A DNA stretch of 64,000 nt from Vibrio variabilis (lineage in GTDB: Bacteria > Pseudomonadota > Gammaproteobacteria > Enterobacterales > Vibrionaceae): positions 1-64,000 of the forward strand of contig NZ_JYJK01000094.1 in assembly GCF_003263785.1 (NCBI RefSeq). Direction: 5' to 3'. Both the position numbers and the translations under genes were made by a program. The notes under the pieces were generated by a model that was not told where the DNA came from, searched no databases, and was given only the letters and a program-made list of their open reading frames with translations. Every line of letters starts with the position of its first letter. The first letter of the stretch is position 1. This document shows, piece after piece, positions 12,007 to 21,489 of this stretch.

Positions 12007-15000
12007 CTAGCTGGTGAGAAGGCGCTGCAGCTTATCGCGCAAACTAATGATGTAGTCACGCTCTGGCCCTTGCTTGTGGCAATGCTCTAGGATGTACTCC
12101 ACCGAGCTTAGGACGGTGCGCCATCGTGGCGTTTTCGGCAGCGTTTCAAGGCGCAGGTACTTATCTAATGTTCGGGTTTGAAGCGTGCTGCGGTCTAAGT
12201 AGACGCGCCACAAACCACTTTGCTCAGCGAAGGCAAACTTGCTTTGACCTGTGACACTTTCCCAATAGCTCAGTGAGGTGGTCATGGCTTCGACCAGGAT
12301 CTCGCGCATGATTTCCGGACGCGACTTCTCTTCACCTTCCGCTTTATCGGCTAAGCGAGTGAACTCGCCACCGAGCTCTTTGAGTTCTTTAAGCTTGGCT
12401 TTATCACCTTCAATAGCATAGGTGGATAGAGCATCGATGGCGGTTTCGAGGTTCTTCACTCGGCTAGCATCGAGCGACATTCCTTGCTCAAAGATATAAA
12501 TACTCTTCAGTCCAGAACCTTCAGGAAGCATTAGGATGTCGGCATTAATGTGCTGTCGAACATCATCGACGAAGGCATCAATTTCACCAAAGTAATGTTC
12601 CTGGTTTAGGTGAATGAATTTCGGCGCGATTAATTCTTCAATGCTGGCACGCTTGAGCTGCTCAACAGAGCGCTTAAATAGCGTCCGGCACTTTGGTTGG
12701 CAAACTGAACTTTAAGATCTTCTCTAATACACAAAATGGCTTCAGGAGCATTATCGAGTTGTTCAATCAAGCGCCCTTGGGTTTCGAGCAAGCTAGCTTC
12801 GACCATAGCTCGTTGCTTGAGCTCGTATTTCAGGTTTTGGTTTTCAGCGCGGCGCTCTTCGGCTTTACTCGCCTGTAAGTGAGCCGCGATACGTGCAGCG
12901 AGTTCTGGCTTACTGAACGGCTTCGCCAAGTAATCATTGGCACCTAGCTCAAAGCCACGTACTCGGTCTTCTGGCTGGTTAAGTGCGGTTAACATGATAA
13001 TAGGCAGCGCTGCGTGGTCATAAGTTTCACGTACCGACTCACACACCTCAAAGCCGCTCATACCTGGCATCATAATGTCGAGCAGTAGCAGTTCTGGCTT
13101 TTCTTTCTCAATCTGATCCAGCGCTTCAATACCGTCTTTGGCCAGGCGCACTTGATAGCCTTCTAGTCGCAGGAAGCTTTCGAGAATACGCAGGTTCACG
13201 GGCTCATCGTCAGCAATGAGCAATACTGGGCCATCAGGGTTTTCAGGTAGCACTTCCTCCTCTTCCAGTGCGAGCTCTGCGGATTCCGAAATTTGAAAGT
13301 GGCTCACTGAACTGGCTTGTGATTGCGCCTCAATTTCTTGCTGGGTTGCCAGCGGCAGCGTAAAGCTGAACGTGGTGCCGACATGTGGTTGACTGCTTAC
13401 GTAGAGCGAGCCTCCCATAAGTTCGATGAGCTGGCGGCTAATGGAAAGGCCTAGCCCTGCGCCTTGGCGGTAATGGCCGGAGTCGTGGCCAGCCTGCACT
13501 AAAGGCTCAAAAATGTGTTCTAGCTGCTGTGCTGGGATGCCTTGGCCGGTGTCGACCACCTGAACGCGAATATGGTCACTCATGGCAGTCGCAGAAAGGA
13601 CAATTTTACCTTCGTTGGTGTACTTAATCGCGTTGCCAAGTAAGTTGTAAAGCACTTGCTCAAGGCGCTGCGGATCGGCCGAAATCAACGGCAGCGGTTC
13701 AAGGACTTGGTTGATGATGCGGATCTTTTTGTCGCCAAGTAAGTGGTTAGAGAGCTCAATCACCAGTTGAGTCGTGCTGGTTAGGCTCAGAGCTTGGCGT
13801 TCGATATCAAGGCTACCGTAGCGCATCTTGTGGTAATCGAGCAGATCGTCAACCAAGCTTGCAAGACGTTGGCCACTGTTGACGATGATATCCAGCTGGT
13901 ACTTGTGATTGGCGCCAATGGGGCCATTTGCACCCGAAATCATCGCTTCGGCAATGCCAATCATGCCATGCAGTGGGGTACGCAGCTCATGGGATGTGGT
14001 AGCAAGAAATTCATCTTTGAGTTTGTCGGCCAGCTGTAACTCTTCGTTTTTGTTTTTTGATGATCGCAAGGCTCTGTTCTAGCTCTTGGTTTTGACTTTT
14101 GATGAGCTCAATCTTGTCCTTGATTGAGCGGCGCATTCGTTCAAAACTGAGCGCAAGGCGGCCAATTTCATCGGCGCGTTCCAAACTAATTATCGAAGGG
14201 TCAAGGTCGCCGCCAGAAGCACGCTCTGCAGCCCAAGTGAGTTTCAGTAGCGGTGATGTAATGAAGTTCGATAGGTAGTGTGACGCAATGACCACGACAA
14301 CAATTGCGGTCAACATGGCAACCACAAATAAGGTCTCTAGTTGATTAACGCTGGCAAACGCAATGGCCTCAGGCGTTTCGACAACCAATGCCCAATGGGT
14401 TGTGTTGAGCGCGATAGGCGCGAAGGCGGCGAAGTACTTTTCACCCAATGCACTTTGGTAGCGACTGACATCGGTGATGCCTGATAAGGCGTCGGAGATC
14501 ACCGTATTACTATTGGCGATAGTTTCTTCCGTTAAGCAAGAATTTTCGCAGAGTGGTCACTTCCTACCAAGAGAACGCGGATGTCTTGCGGTGTTCCATC
14601 GGTAATCAGTTTAGTGATGCCGCTAATTGGCAGTCGGAACATCGCGTAACTGTGCAAGTAACCCTGCTGGATGATTGGAGCGCCCACCCATGCATATTGC
14701 TTACCTTCATATTCGGCAAAGTCCGAGACGATGACGGGCGTGTATTCTTCGTTCTCTTTGCGTTTGAGCTTTACTTCCGATGCAAGGCGCGCGAACGTCT
14801 CGCCTAAGACACGAGTCGAGTAGCTTCCTGTTTCGAGATTCGTGCCGAAGTAATCGAACTTGTACACCGAGTAAGTCACGTTACCCGCCAAGTCAACTAA
14901 GATGATGTCATCGAAATCTGAGCGTTTTAGGTGTTCCATAAAAGCGCGGTGGTAACGCTTGTGCAGTAAGCGATAGCGCTCACTGCCGACGTAACTGCTG

Positions 15001-15392
15001 GAGTCGGGGAGTATGGTGGTTTTCACTTGGTCGCCGGAGCCAAGAATGTAACGCTCTTGAGCATGTTGGCGCGCTTGCTCAATATCGTCGCCGAGGCGTT
15101 GGAATGCATTGACTAGACCGTAGAAACGGCCGCCACTGGCAAAAGCAAGCTCGGAGCGAACAAAGCCCATGACTTCGGACTCTTGGGCATTAAAGTAATC
15201 GACGATTTGCTGCTTTTTAGTATCGCGTAGTGAGACGAGGTGAGAGGTACTTTGGTCGCGAAGATCTTGGCTATGTGCATTCAGAAAGAAAAGCGCAATG
15301 ATAGTGAGTGGCGTAATACTGAGTACCAAAAACGCCATCATTAGGGTGTTTTGCAATCGTTTAAATTTCTGTTTGCGACGCAGCTTTAACAT
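12007..15392 (-). CDS. chiS: Hybrid sensor kinase ChiS, chitin-utilisation regulator (three frame breaks)
   Basis: After repair about 1128 residues, essentially the length of Vibrio cholerae ChiS. Order: membrane segment near residue 20, periplasmic sensor region, second membrane segment (VVAMLTAIVVVVIASHYL), HAMP, HisKA with SHELRTPLHG (phospho-His), HATPase with GQGIP and GAGLGLSI, receiver with LLLDIMMPG (Asp), PAS-like region, and a C-terminal tail. In V. cholerae ChiS senses the chitin-oligosaccharide binding protein CBP and binds DNA directly through its C-terminal domain. Breaks: near 14535 (ILALTEET, missing T), near 14050 (KKQNEEL, one extra A) and near 12686 (SAGRLFKR, one missing base). 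No cbp or (GlcNAc)2 operon is next to it. Family assignment is by architecture, length and rsmC/hemL neighbourhood. Confidence 0.85.
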
Positions 15393-15637
15393 GGGGAAAA
15401 GTTTCTCTCACTCAATCAACTAGACACTCTTAACCTTGCCAATCTATAGACTTATTTTTTATTGGCAAGTAAGTGACAGGTAAAGCGTGTGGAGACACAC
15501 AAAATTCCCCTTTGCTTGTTGGCTTTGTAAGAAATTACCGGGACTTAGATAGAGGAACGCGCCACTTGGTGCTAGCTGATTAGGCTGGAACTGAATGGCG
15601 CGATGAATTGGGACTTCGAGAGTCTGAGTTTAGAGAG

Positions 15638-16660
15638 TTATTTTGCGGCGTGATAAATGGCAAACTTACGGTTTTTAGCCACCGTTTCACAATGACCAAA
15701 CTGCTGCTCAATAATCGGCGGATATTTGAGGAAACTGTTGGCGACAATCCAAAGCTGGCCTTGCTTGTTCAGATGCTTAGGGGCATCAGATAATAGAGTT
15801 TCTGTCGCGGAGTAACTGGTATCGAGCCCGGCATGAAAAGGCGGGTTGCTGACGATAAAATCAAAATCGTTATCGATATCGGAATACACATCAGAGGCAA
15901 AAACCTCACCTGATAATCCATTAGCAGCGAGGGTCTGCTTACTTGATTCAATCGCGAAAGCATTGATATCACATAGGTGAAGCTTACTCGTTGGGTTCTT
16001 CAGCCCCATATAAGCGCCAATGATGCCCGCGCCACAACCAAAGTCGAGCACTTTACCTGTTAGTGCTGGCAGGTTGTTGAGCAGTAATTGGGTGCCGTGG
16101 TCGAACTCACCGTGGCTAAATACTCCAGGTAGGCTCTTCACCGTGATAGCAAGGCCATTGAGCTCCACATGGTAAGTCTTGAACTGACTTTGTAAATCAA
16201 ATGAGTCAGGCGCTTGTTGGCAAATGCCCCAATAAAATGAGCAGCGTCTAGCGGAGTCGTACTTGTTGATGGGGCCGTAAGCGGCAAACATTTTCTCAAT
16301 GCTCTTTACACCCGAGCGGTTTTCACCCACCACCACGATTTCGGTTTCATCGCCAAGTGCTGCCAGAGACATATGCAGTAGCATTTGAGCTTCTGCCTTT
16401 GCCTTTGGCCAGTATAGTAAGACCATATCCGCATCAATATCAGCCGGTAGCGACGCGCCAAAGAGGGTGTCGATTTTCGATGACGATTGCAGTGAGCGAT
16501 AGGTAATGTAGTTGCTGGTGAATACCGTTACTTTGTCGCAGTGGCGACTCAGTTCAATCGGGAAGCTATCTTCTATTTCGCCAATGACCAACACACGTTT
16601 TCCGGCAAAATACTCTAGTTGTCGTTGTGCAATTTGACTGGGTGCGATGTAGCTTGCCAT
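15638..16660 (-). CDS. rsmC: 16S rRNA (guanine1207-N2)-methyltransferase RsmC
   Basis: Methylates G1207 of 16S rRNA in the 30S subunit using S-adenosylmethionine. The intact 340-residue product (E. coli 343) has an N-terminal degenerate methyltransferase half and a C-terminal catalytic half with FGCGAGIIG (SAM loop) and VSNPPFHAG (NPPF catalytic motif). It lies 245 bases upstream of chiS in the same direction; that gap should hold the chiS promoter, though I see no clear -35/-10 pair. Confidence 0.95.
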   Translation of the reverse strand: MASYIAPSQIAQRQLEYFAGKRVLVIGEIEDSFPIELSRHCDKVTVFTSNYITYRSLQSSSKIDTLFGASLPADIDADMVLLYWPKAKAEAQMLLHMSLAALGDETEIVVVGENRSGVKSIEKMFAAYGPINKYDSARRCSFYWGICQQAPDSFDLQSQFKTYHVELNGLAITVKSLPGVFSHGEFDHGTQLLLNNLPALTGKVLDFGCGAGIIGAYMGLKNPTSKLHLCDINAFAIESSKQTLAANGLSGEVFASDVYSDIDNDFDFIVSNPPFHAGLDTSYSATETLLSDAPKHLNKQGQLWIVANSFLKYPPIIEQQFGHCETVAKNRKFAIYHAAK

Positions 16661-16726
16661 AGCGATGTTTCTCTCGAAATAAAAAGGGAGGCGATTCTCT
16701 CACAAACCCCTCCCTGAAAAAAGACT

Positions 16727-17812
16727 CTAGCTTCTATCTTGGCCATCGAGGAATTCCTTGAACTCCTCTTCATACATATTGAACAAGACCATGGTAATCG
16801 CGAAAATCAGTGGGCCGTAAATTAAGCCGATAAGACCAAACAAATGAATACCACCAAGTAGCGAGAAGAAGATCATGAGTGTGTTCATCCCCGCACTGCC
16901 TTGCATTAACAGTGGGCGCAGTACGTTGTCAATTGAGCCAACGACGGCAATGCTCCAGATAGCTAAGAATAAGCCCCATCCTGTGTCACCGGTGATCAGC
17001 AGGTACGCGGTCGCGGGAATCCAAATCAGTGCAGTCCCCACCACTGGAATGAATGAGGCAAAGCCCATCATGGTGCCCCAGAATAGTCCTGGGAATCCTG
17101 CCATCCACATACCAAAGCCGCCAGCAGCACCTTGTGCGATTGCGGTTAAGAACGAGCCCATGACTGCAGACTTGGATACTTTTTCAATTTCACTGAGTAG
17201 GCGGTCTTCTTGGCTACGAGAAAACGGCAAAATATGACGGATTGCTGCGATGAGTTTGTCGTGATCGCGCAGTAGGAAGAACAACACAAACAACATCAAG
17301 AAGAAGTTCATCAAGAAGTTCGTGGCATCGCCAAGAATTTTTGCGCTCATGGCAACCAAGTTGGAGCCAAGAGAGGTGGCAAATTCCGCTGCTTTTTGAG
17401 CGATGTCTTGCGGATTAATGGCATCGAAAGGTAGGTACTCGTTGACGAAATCAAGACCAGTGACCACCCAAGGATGAGCGATAACTTCTTGAATGCCGCC
17501 GCCAGTCACCCATTGGTACATGTTCTGGGAGAAGACGGAACCTTGTTGAACAATCGCGCTAAAGACCAGCATGAGCGGCATGACAATAATAAAGGTCAGT
17601 ACGATGCAAGAGAGCAAGGCGACAATGTTCTTGTGCTTAGGCAGCTTTCGCTCAATCCATTCATGGATAGGAAACATCAATAGTGACAAAATAAATGCCA
17701 TGATAATGGAGTTGATGTACGGTTCCACTAGGAGATAGCAGGCAAACGCGGCAAAGAGTAGGGCGACAATCAATACCCAATGGCTGGCCGTCACGTTCAT
17801 TTTGTTGTTCAC
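16727..17812 (-). CDS. AI-2E family transporter (PerM/YdiK-like permease)
   Basis: Inner-membrane protein of 361 residues with paired hydrophobic segments at the N-terminus (about 13-28 and 33-50), another near 60-85, and four or more in the second half. It ends in a charged tail (EEEFKEFLDGQDRS). This is the DUF20/AI-2E exporter family, which includes PerM, YdiK and TqsA of E. coli. Substrates are established for few members, so I do not assign one. The gene is intact and stands alone, with 66 bases to rsmC. Confidence 0.85.
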   Translation of the reverse strand: MNNKMNVTASHWVLIVALLFAAFACYLLVEPYINSIIMAFILSLLMFPIHEWIERKLPKHKNIVALLSCIVLTFIIVMPLMLVFSAIVQQGSVFSQNMYQWVTGGGIQEVIAHPWVVTGLDFVNEYLPFDAINPQDIAQKAAEFATSLGSNLVAMSAKILGDATNFLMNFFLMLFVLFFLLRDHDKLIAAIRHILPFSRSQEDRLLSEIEKVSKSAVMGSFLTAIAQGAAGGFGMWMAGFPGLFWGTMMGFASFIPVVGTALIWIPATAYLLITGDTGWGLFLAIWSIAVVGSIDNVLRPLLMQGSAGMNTLMIFFSLLGGIHLFGLIGLIYGPLIFAITMVLFNMYEEEFKEFLDGQDRS

Positions 17813-17962
17813 GGAGTTTCCTTTTTACTGGAAGTGTAGATGCTAGATCGTCATGGTTCGACAAACGCTGACAGACATAAGCAGTGTTGGTCATATAATG
17901 GACGTAAATCTTTGAGTGATCAATTTAAAATCTTGTCAGTTTTGGTGTGCTAGGAGGGGGCG

Positions 17963-18085
17963 ATGGGCTGTTGCAACGGTGATAAAAACTGTGAGAAAGA
18001 CAAGAAAAAAACACAACCAATTCCCTGGTTTTCAATCACGATTGGGCTTTTGGTGTTGCTGGTGATATTCAACTGGCAGGCGTAA
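17963..18085 (+). CDS. Small Cys-rich single-pass membrane protein
   Basis: A 40-residue reading frame starting at ATG 17963 behind a very strong Shine-Dalgarno (AGGAGGGGG, 17952-17960). It begins MGCCNGDKNCEKDKKK: three cysteines in the first ten residues, then a Lys-rich stretch. A hydrophobic segment (ITIGLLVLLVIF, about 25-36) and a short NWQA tail complete it. The predicted topology is a cytoplasmic Cys/Lys head and one membrane helix. It runs opposite to both neighbours and ends in the bidirectional terminator shared with hemL. I do not recognise a function. The strong ribosome site and clear topology argue that it is real. Confidence 0.75.
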   Translation: MGCCNGDKNCEKDKKKTQPIPWFSITIGLLVLLVIFNWQA

Positions 18086-18096
18086 AAGATGGAACT

Positions 18097-18124
18097 AAAA
18101 AGGGCTGATATGCTCAGCCCTTTT
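18097..18124. terminator. Bidirectional terminator, small membrane protein / hemL
   Basis: Stem AGGGCTGA/TCAGCCCT with a five-base loop, flanked by A5 and T4. It lies between the converging small gene at 17963 and hemL. Confidence 0.8.
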
Positions 18125-18151
18125 CTTAACTTCTTAGACGTTAACTCTCGA

Positions 18152-19443
18152 TTATGCTTCTTGAGCAAGGATCGCAAAGCAGCGGTCTGCCGCTTCAAGT
18201 GTCGCATCGATCTCTTTCGAGCCGTGCGCTAGTGACGTGAAGCTTGCTTCAAACGCTGATGGTGCCAGGTAAACACCGTGATCCAGCATTAGGTGGAAGA
18301 AGCGCTTGAATCGCTCAACGTCGCACTTCGCGACATCTTCGTAACACGTGATGCTTTCTTGCTCAGTAAAGAAGAAGCCGAACATGCCACCCACTTGGTT
18401 AACGACCAGTGGAATGCCGTGCTTGTCTGCGAGAGACTTGAAGCCATCGGCGAGCTGTTTGGTTTTTTGTGCAAGGCGCTTTTCGTTGCCTTCTTCAGAA
18501 AGAAGTGTCAGACACGCAAAGCCAGCCGCCATGGCAATTGGGTTACCAGACAAAGTACCTGCTTGATACACAGGACCGGTTGGTGCAATGTGCTGCATTA
18601 CTTCTTTACGGCCACCGAACGCGCCAACTGGCATGCCGCCGCCAATGATTTTACCCAGCGTCGTTAGGTCTGGTTTGATGTTGTAGTAAGCCTGCGCGCC
18701 GCCTTGTGCAACACGGAAACCTGTCATCACTTCATCAAAGATAAGCAGTGCGCCTTCGTCATCACAGATCTGACGCAGGCCTTCGTGGAAGCCTTCAACC
18801 GGTGGAATACAGTTCATGTTGCCTGCAACAGGCTCAACGATGATACAAGCAATCTCACCTTTGTTTGCTTCGAATAGCGCTTTGACAGACTCAAGGTCGT
18901 TGAAGCGTGCTGTTAATGTGTACTTAGCAAAGTCAGCCGGTACGCCTGGTGAGCTTGGCTGACCAAGTGTTAGTGCGCCAGAGCCTGCTTTTACTAGTAG
19001 GCTGTCAGCGTGGCCGTGATAGCACCCTTCGAATTTGATGATCTTGTCACGACCCGTGTAGCCACGAGCGAGACGAATCGCACTCATGGTGGCTTCCGTA
19101 CCTGAGCTCACCATGCGCAGCTGTTCCATAGAAGGCACCAGTTTGCGAACCAGCTCTGCCATGTTGATTTCCATTTCGGTTGGCGCACCGAAACTAAGGC
19201 CGCGCTGAGCTGCATCGATCACAGCATCACGAATCACTGCGTGGTTGTGACCAAGGATCATTGGACCCCATGAACCTACGTAGTCGATGTAGCTTTACCA
19301 TCAGCATCAAACATCAATGGACCATCGGCACGTTCAACGAAAATAGGTGAGCCACCTACGCCATTAAAGGCACGAACCGGAGAGTTAACACCACCAGGGA
19401 TGGTCTGTTGCGCTTTTTCATACAGCTCTGCTGATTTGGTCAT
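18152..19443 (-). CDS. hemL: Glutamate-1-semialdehyde 2,1-aminomutase (one frame break)
   Basis: PLP enzyme making 5-aminolevulinate from glutamate-1-semialdehyde in the C5 tetrapyrrole pathway. Repaired length is 430 residues (E. coli 426). The ATG at 19441-19443 follows AGAGGA and gives [20 protein letters not shown]. The PLP lysine is in [17 protein letters not shown], and [10 protein letters not shown] holds the cofactor aspartate. The break is near 19291, where [14 protein letters not shown] needs one more T. This essential gene supports the error interpretation. It is divergent from erpA across a 317-base gap. Confidence 0.95.
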
Positions 19444-19760
19444 GGAAAGTTCCTCTTTGCTTGTTCGGACCAAGTGTGCTGCATTGTACATCTACAAATC
19501 GAATCGAGAAGTGTTTTGAGCACATTTTCTCATATTGATACGAGTTTTAGGTACATCTCTATTAATTTGGGTTTGTCTAATACTTGAACGAAGCACTCAG
19601 GTATTAGATAATCACCGACAATAACTTTACAAAATACAATGATGCTCGGCTAAGTATTGAGCGCTGTTAATTCATCGCCGCTTGTTTTGAACACTAGGGT
19701 TTGCAATGGTCTTGGTTGATGCAAACAGGCGTGTGCGGCAGAGTAGCAAGAGAGGTTCCC
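19444..19760. promoter_or_regulatory. hemL-erpA divergent region with long inverted repeat
   Basis: A 317-base gap that should hold both promoters. The most striking element is an inverted repeat at 19573-19611: arms TCTAATACTTGA and TCAGGTATTAGA pair over 12 positions with one T-G wobble and a nine-base loop (ACGAAGCAC), and pairing can extend outward by three more. No T run follows on either strand. It could be an operator or a 5' leader hairpin. I see no tRNA or protein gene here. Confidence 0.5.
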
Positions 19761-20102
19761 GTGAGTGATGTAGCTATTCCATTAAATTTTTCTGAAGCAG
19801 CGGCGACGCGCGTTAATGCGTTGATCGCGGAAGAGGAAAACCCAGAGCTTAAGCTTCGTGTATACATCACCGGTGGTGGCTGTAGTGGTTTTCAGTACGG
19901 TTTTACCTTTGATGAGAGCGTTAACGACGGTGATACGACGATCGAAAAGTGTGGTGTGACATTGGTTGTCGATCCGATGAGTTTGCAATACCTAGTTGGC
20001 GGCACGGTGGACTACACCGAAGGTCTTGAAGGTTCGCGCTTCTTCGTTGATAACCCGAATGCAACAACCACATGTGGCTGTGGTGCATCGTTTAGCGTGT
20101 AG
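19761..20102 (+). CDS. erpA: Iron-sulfur cluster insertion protein ErpA
   Basis: A-type carrier that hands 4Fe-4S clusters to apo-enzymes, including the isoprenoid pathway enzymes IspG/IspH. The GTG at 19761 ([14 protein letters not shown]) gives 113 residues, the usual length. The frame is open 60 bases upstream, but that part lacks family similarity. The three cluster cysteines are present in [10 protein letters not shown] and [10 protein letters not shown]. It is intact and followed by its own terminator. Confidence 0.95.
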   Translation: MSDVAIPLNFSEAAATRVNALIAEEENPELKLRVYITGGGCSGFQYGFTFDESVNDGDTTIEKCGVTLVVDPMSLQYLVGGTVDYTEGLEGSRFFVDNPNATTTCGCGASFSV

Positions 20103-20124
20103 CTGTAATCAGACATAGAGATAG

Positions 20125-20152
20125 AAAGGCGAACATTGGGTTCGCCTTTTTT
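20125..20152 (+). terminator. Terminator after erpA
   Basis: Stem AAAGGCGAA/TTCGCCTTT with a six-base loop and a T-rich tail, 22 bases past the erpA stop. Confidence 0.85.
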
Positions 20153-20370
20153 CGACCTAAAGCACCAGTGACGTTAAAAAAACTTCACAACCAAGCAAAA
20201 ACAATGTTATTTACCAAAGCGGTTTTTGTTACACTCAAGTCGGTAGTCAGCGCGTAGTACCTGGCAGGAGATTGTCGTTTAGCGATTGATTATTAGTGGT
20301 TTTTAAACCGAATACTGCACCTCCTCGTAGAAGGGTGGCAGTCTCAAATTACTATAATAGGGAAATTATT

Positions 20371-21480
20371 ATGCCAACTACGCAACGTGGCAACTTTCTA
20401 TCAAAACGTCCTTGGTTAATATCATTGGTGTGCGTTATCGCGCTATCCACTTGGCTTGGTCTGGGCGTATTAAAAGCCGAAGAAGCGCCAAACCAGAAAG
20501 AAGAACAAACCATTCCACTCGCCCGAGTGGTTTATCAAGAATTCAGCGCAGAAAAGATCGATAAGAAGATCGATTTATATGGTCGTACCGCACCCGATCG
20601 CACAGCTCGATTGGGCGCTGAAATTGCCGGCAAGATCATCAAACTCAATGTCGAGAAAGGCGATGAAGTAAAGCAGGGCCAGGCGATTGCACAAATAGAT
20701 AAAGGCGACCTTAATATTCAATTGGAGCGCGCTCAGGCGATGCTCAATGTTAGGCAGCAAGAGTTTAATGCATCCAAGTCTTTGAAAAGTCGAGGACTGC
20801 AAGGTGAGGTGGCTTACTCGACTGCGGCAGCTAATCTAACCGAAGCTAAAGCAATGGTGAGTGCAGCGAAGCTTGCATTGCGTAATACCACGGTGACGGC
20901 TCCGTTTACTGGAATTGTCGACCATTTGTCGATTGAACTGGGTGACTTTGTTGGAGTTGGTGATCCTGTCGCGACGCTGATTGATTTAGATACCTTAGTC
21001 ATTGAAGCGGATGTCAGCGAACGTCATATTCAAAAACTCACGCCTAACCAAACCTCTACAATTCGTTTTGTTGGTGGTGAAGAAGTCACTGGTACGCTGC
21101 GTTACATCTCGCGTGTTTCATCCGTTTCTACCAATACCTTTCCGATTGAAATTGCTGTGCCGAATCCAAATCAGCGCATTCCTGCAGGTGTCAGTGCTGA
21201 AGTGGAATTGGCATTGGATGAGCAACTGGCGATCAAAATCACGCCAGCCATGTTAGCTCTGGATGAAATCGGCAATCTGGGTGTGAAGACGCTCAAAGAC
21301 AATCGTGTGGACTTTGTACCTATTCAGTTGGTTAAGGCTGAGCAAGATGGTGTCTGGCTGACCGGACTTGGCACTAAAAGTGACATTATCGTCCTTGGAC
21401 AAGGTTTCGTTCGTCATGGCGACCAAGTCGAGGCTATCAGCGTCGATGAGGCCAATCAAATCGCTGAACAGCAGCAGTAG
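20371..21480 (+). CDS. vexL: RND efflux periplasmic adaptor subunit (VexL-like)
   Basis: Membrane-fusion protein linking an inner-membrane RND pump to an outer-membrane channel. ATG 20371 (MPTTQRGNFLSKRPWLIS) gives 369 residues; the longer open frame upstream adds 25 residues without a signal. A hydrophobic anchor spans about residues 16-32, then lipoyl/barrel-sandwich halves (VEKGDEVKQGQAIAQI and VTAPFTGIVDHLSIELGDFV) around a short hairpin, then beta-barrel and membrane-proximal domains. It is nine bases from the pump gene. Position just after hemL-erpA matches vexLM of V. cholerae as I recall it; the symbol is by synteny. Confidence 0.85.
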   Translation: MPTTQRGNFLSKRPWLISLVCVIALSTWLGLGVLKAEEAPNQKEEQTIPLARVVYQEFSAEKIDKKIDLYGRTAPDRTARLGAEIAGKIIKLNVEKGDEVKQGQAIAQIDKGDLNIQLERAQAMLNVRQQEFNASKSLKSRGLQGEVAYSTAAANLTEAKAMVSAAKLALRNTTVTAPFTGIVDHLSIELGDFVGVGDPVATLIDLDTLVIEADVSERHIQKLTPNQTSTIRFVGGEEVTGTLRYISRVSSVSTNTFPIEIAVPNPNQRIPAGVSAEVELALDEQLAIKITPAMLALDEIGNLGVKTLKDNRVDFVPIQLVKAEQDGVWLTGLGTKSDIIVLGQGFVRHGDQVEAISVDEANQIAEQQQ

Positions 21481-21489
21481 GGAGGCCGC

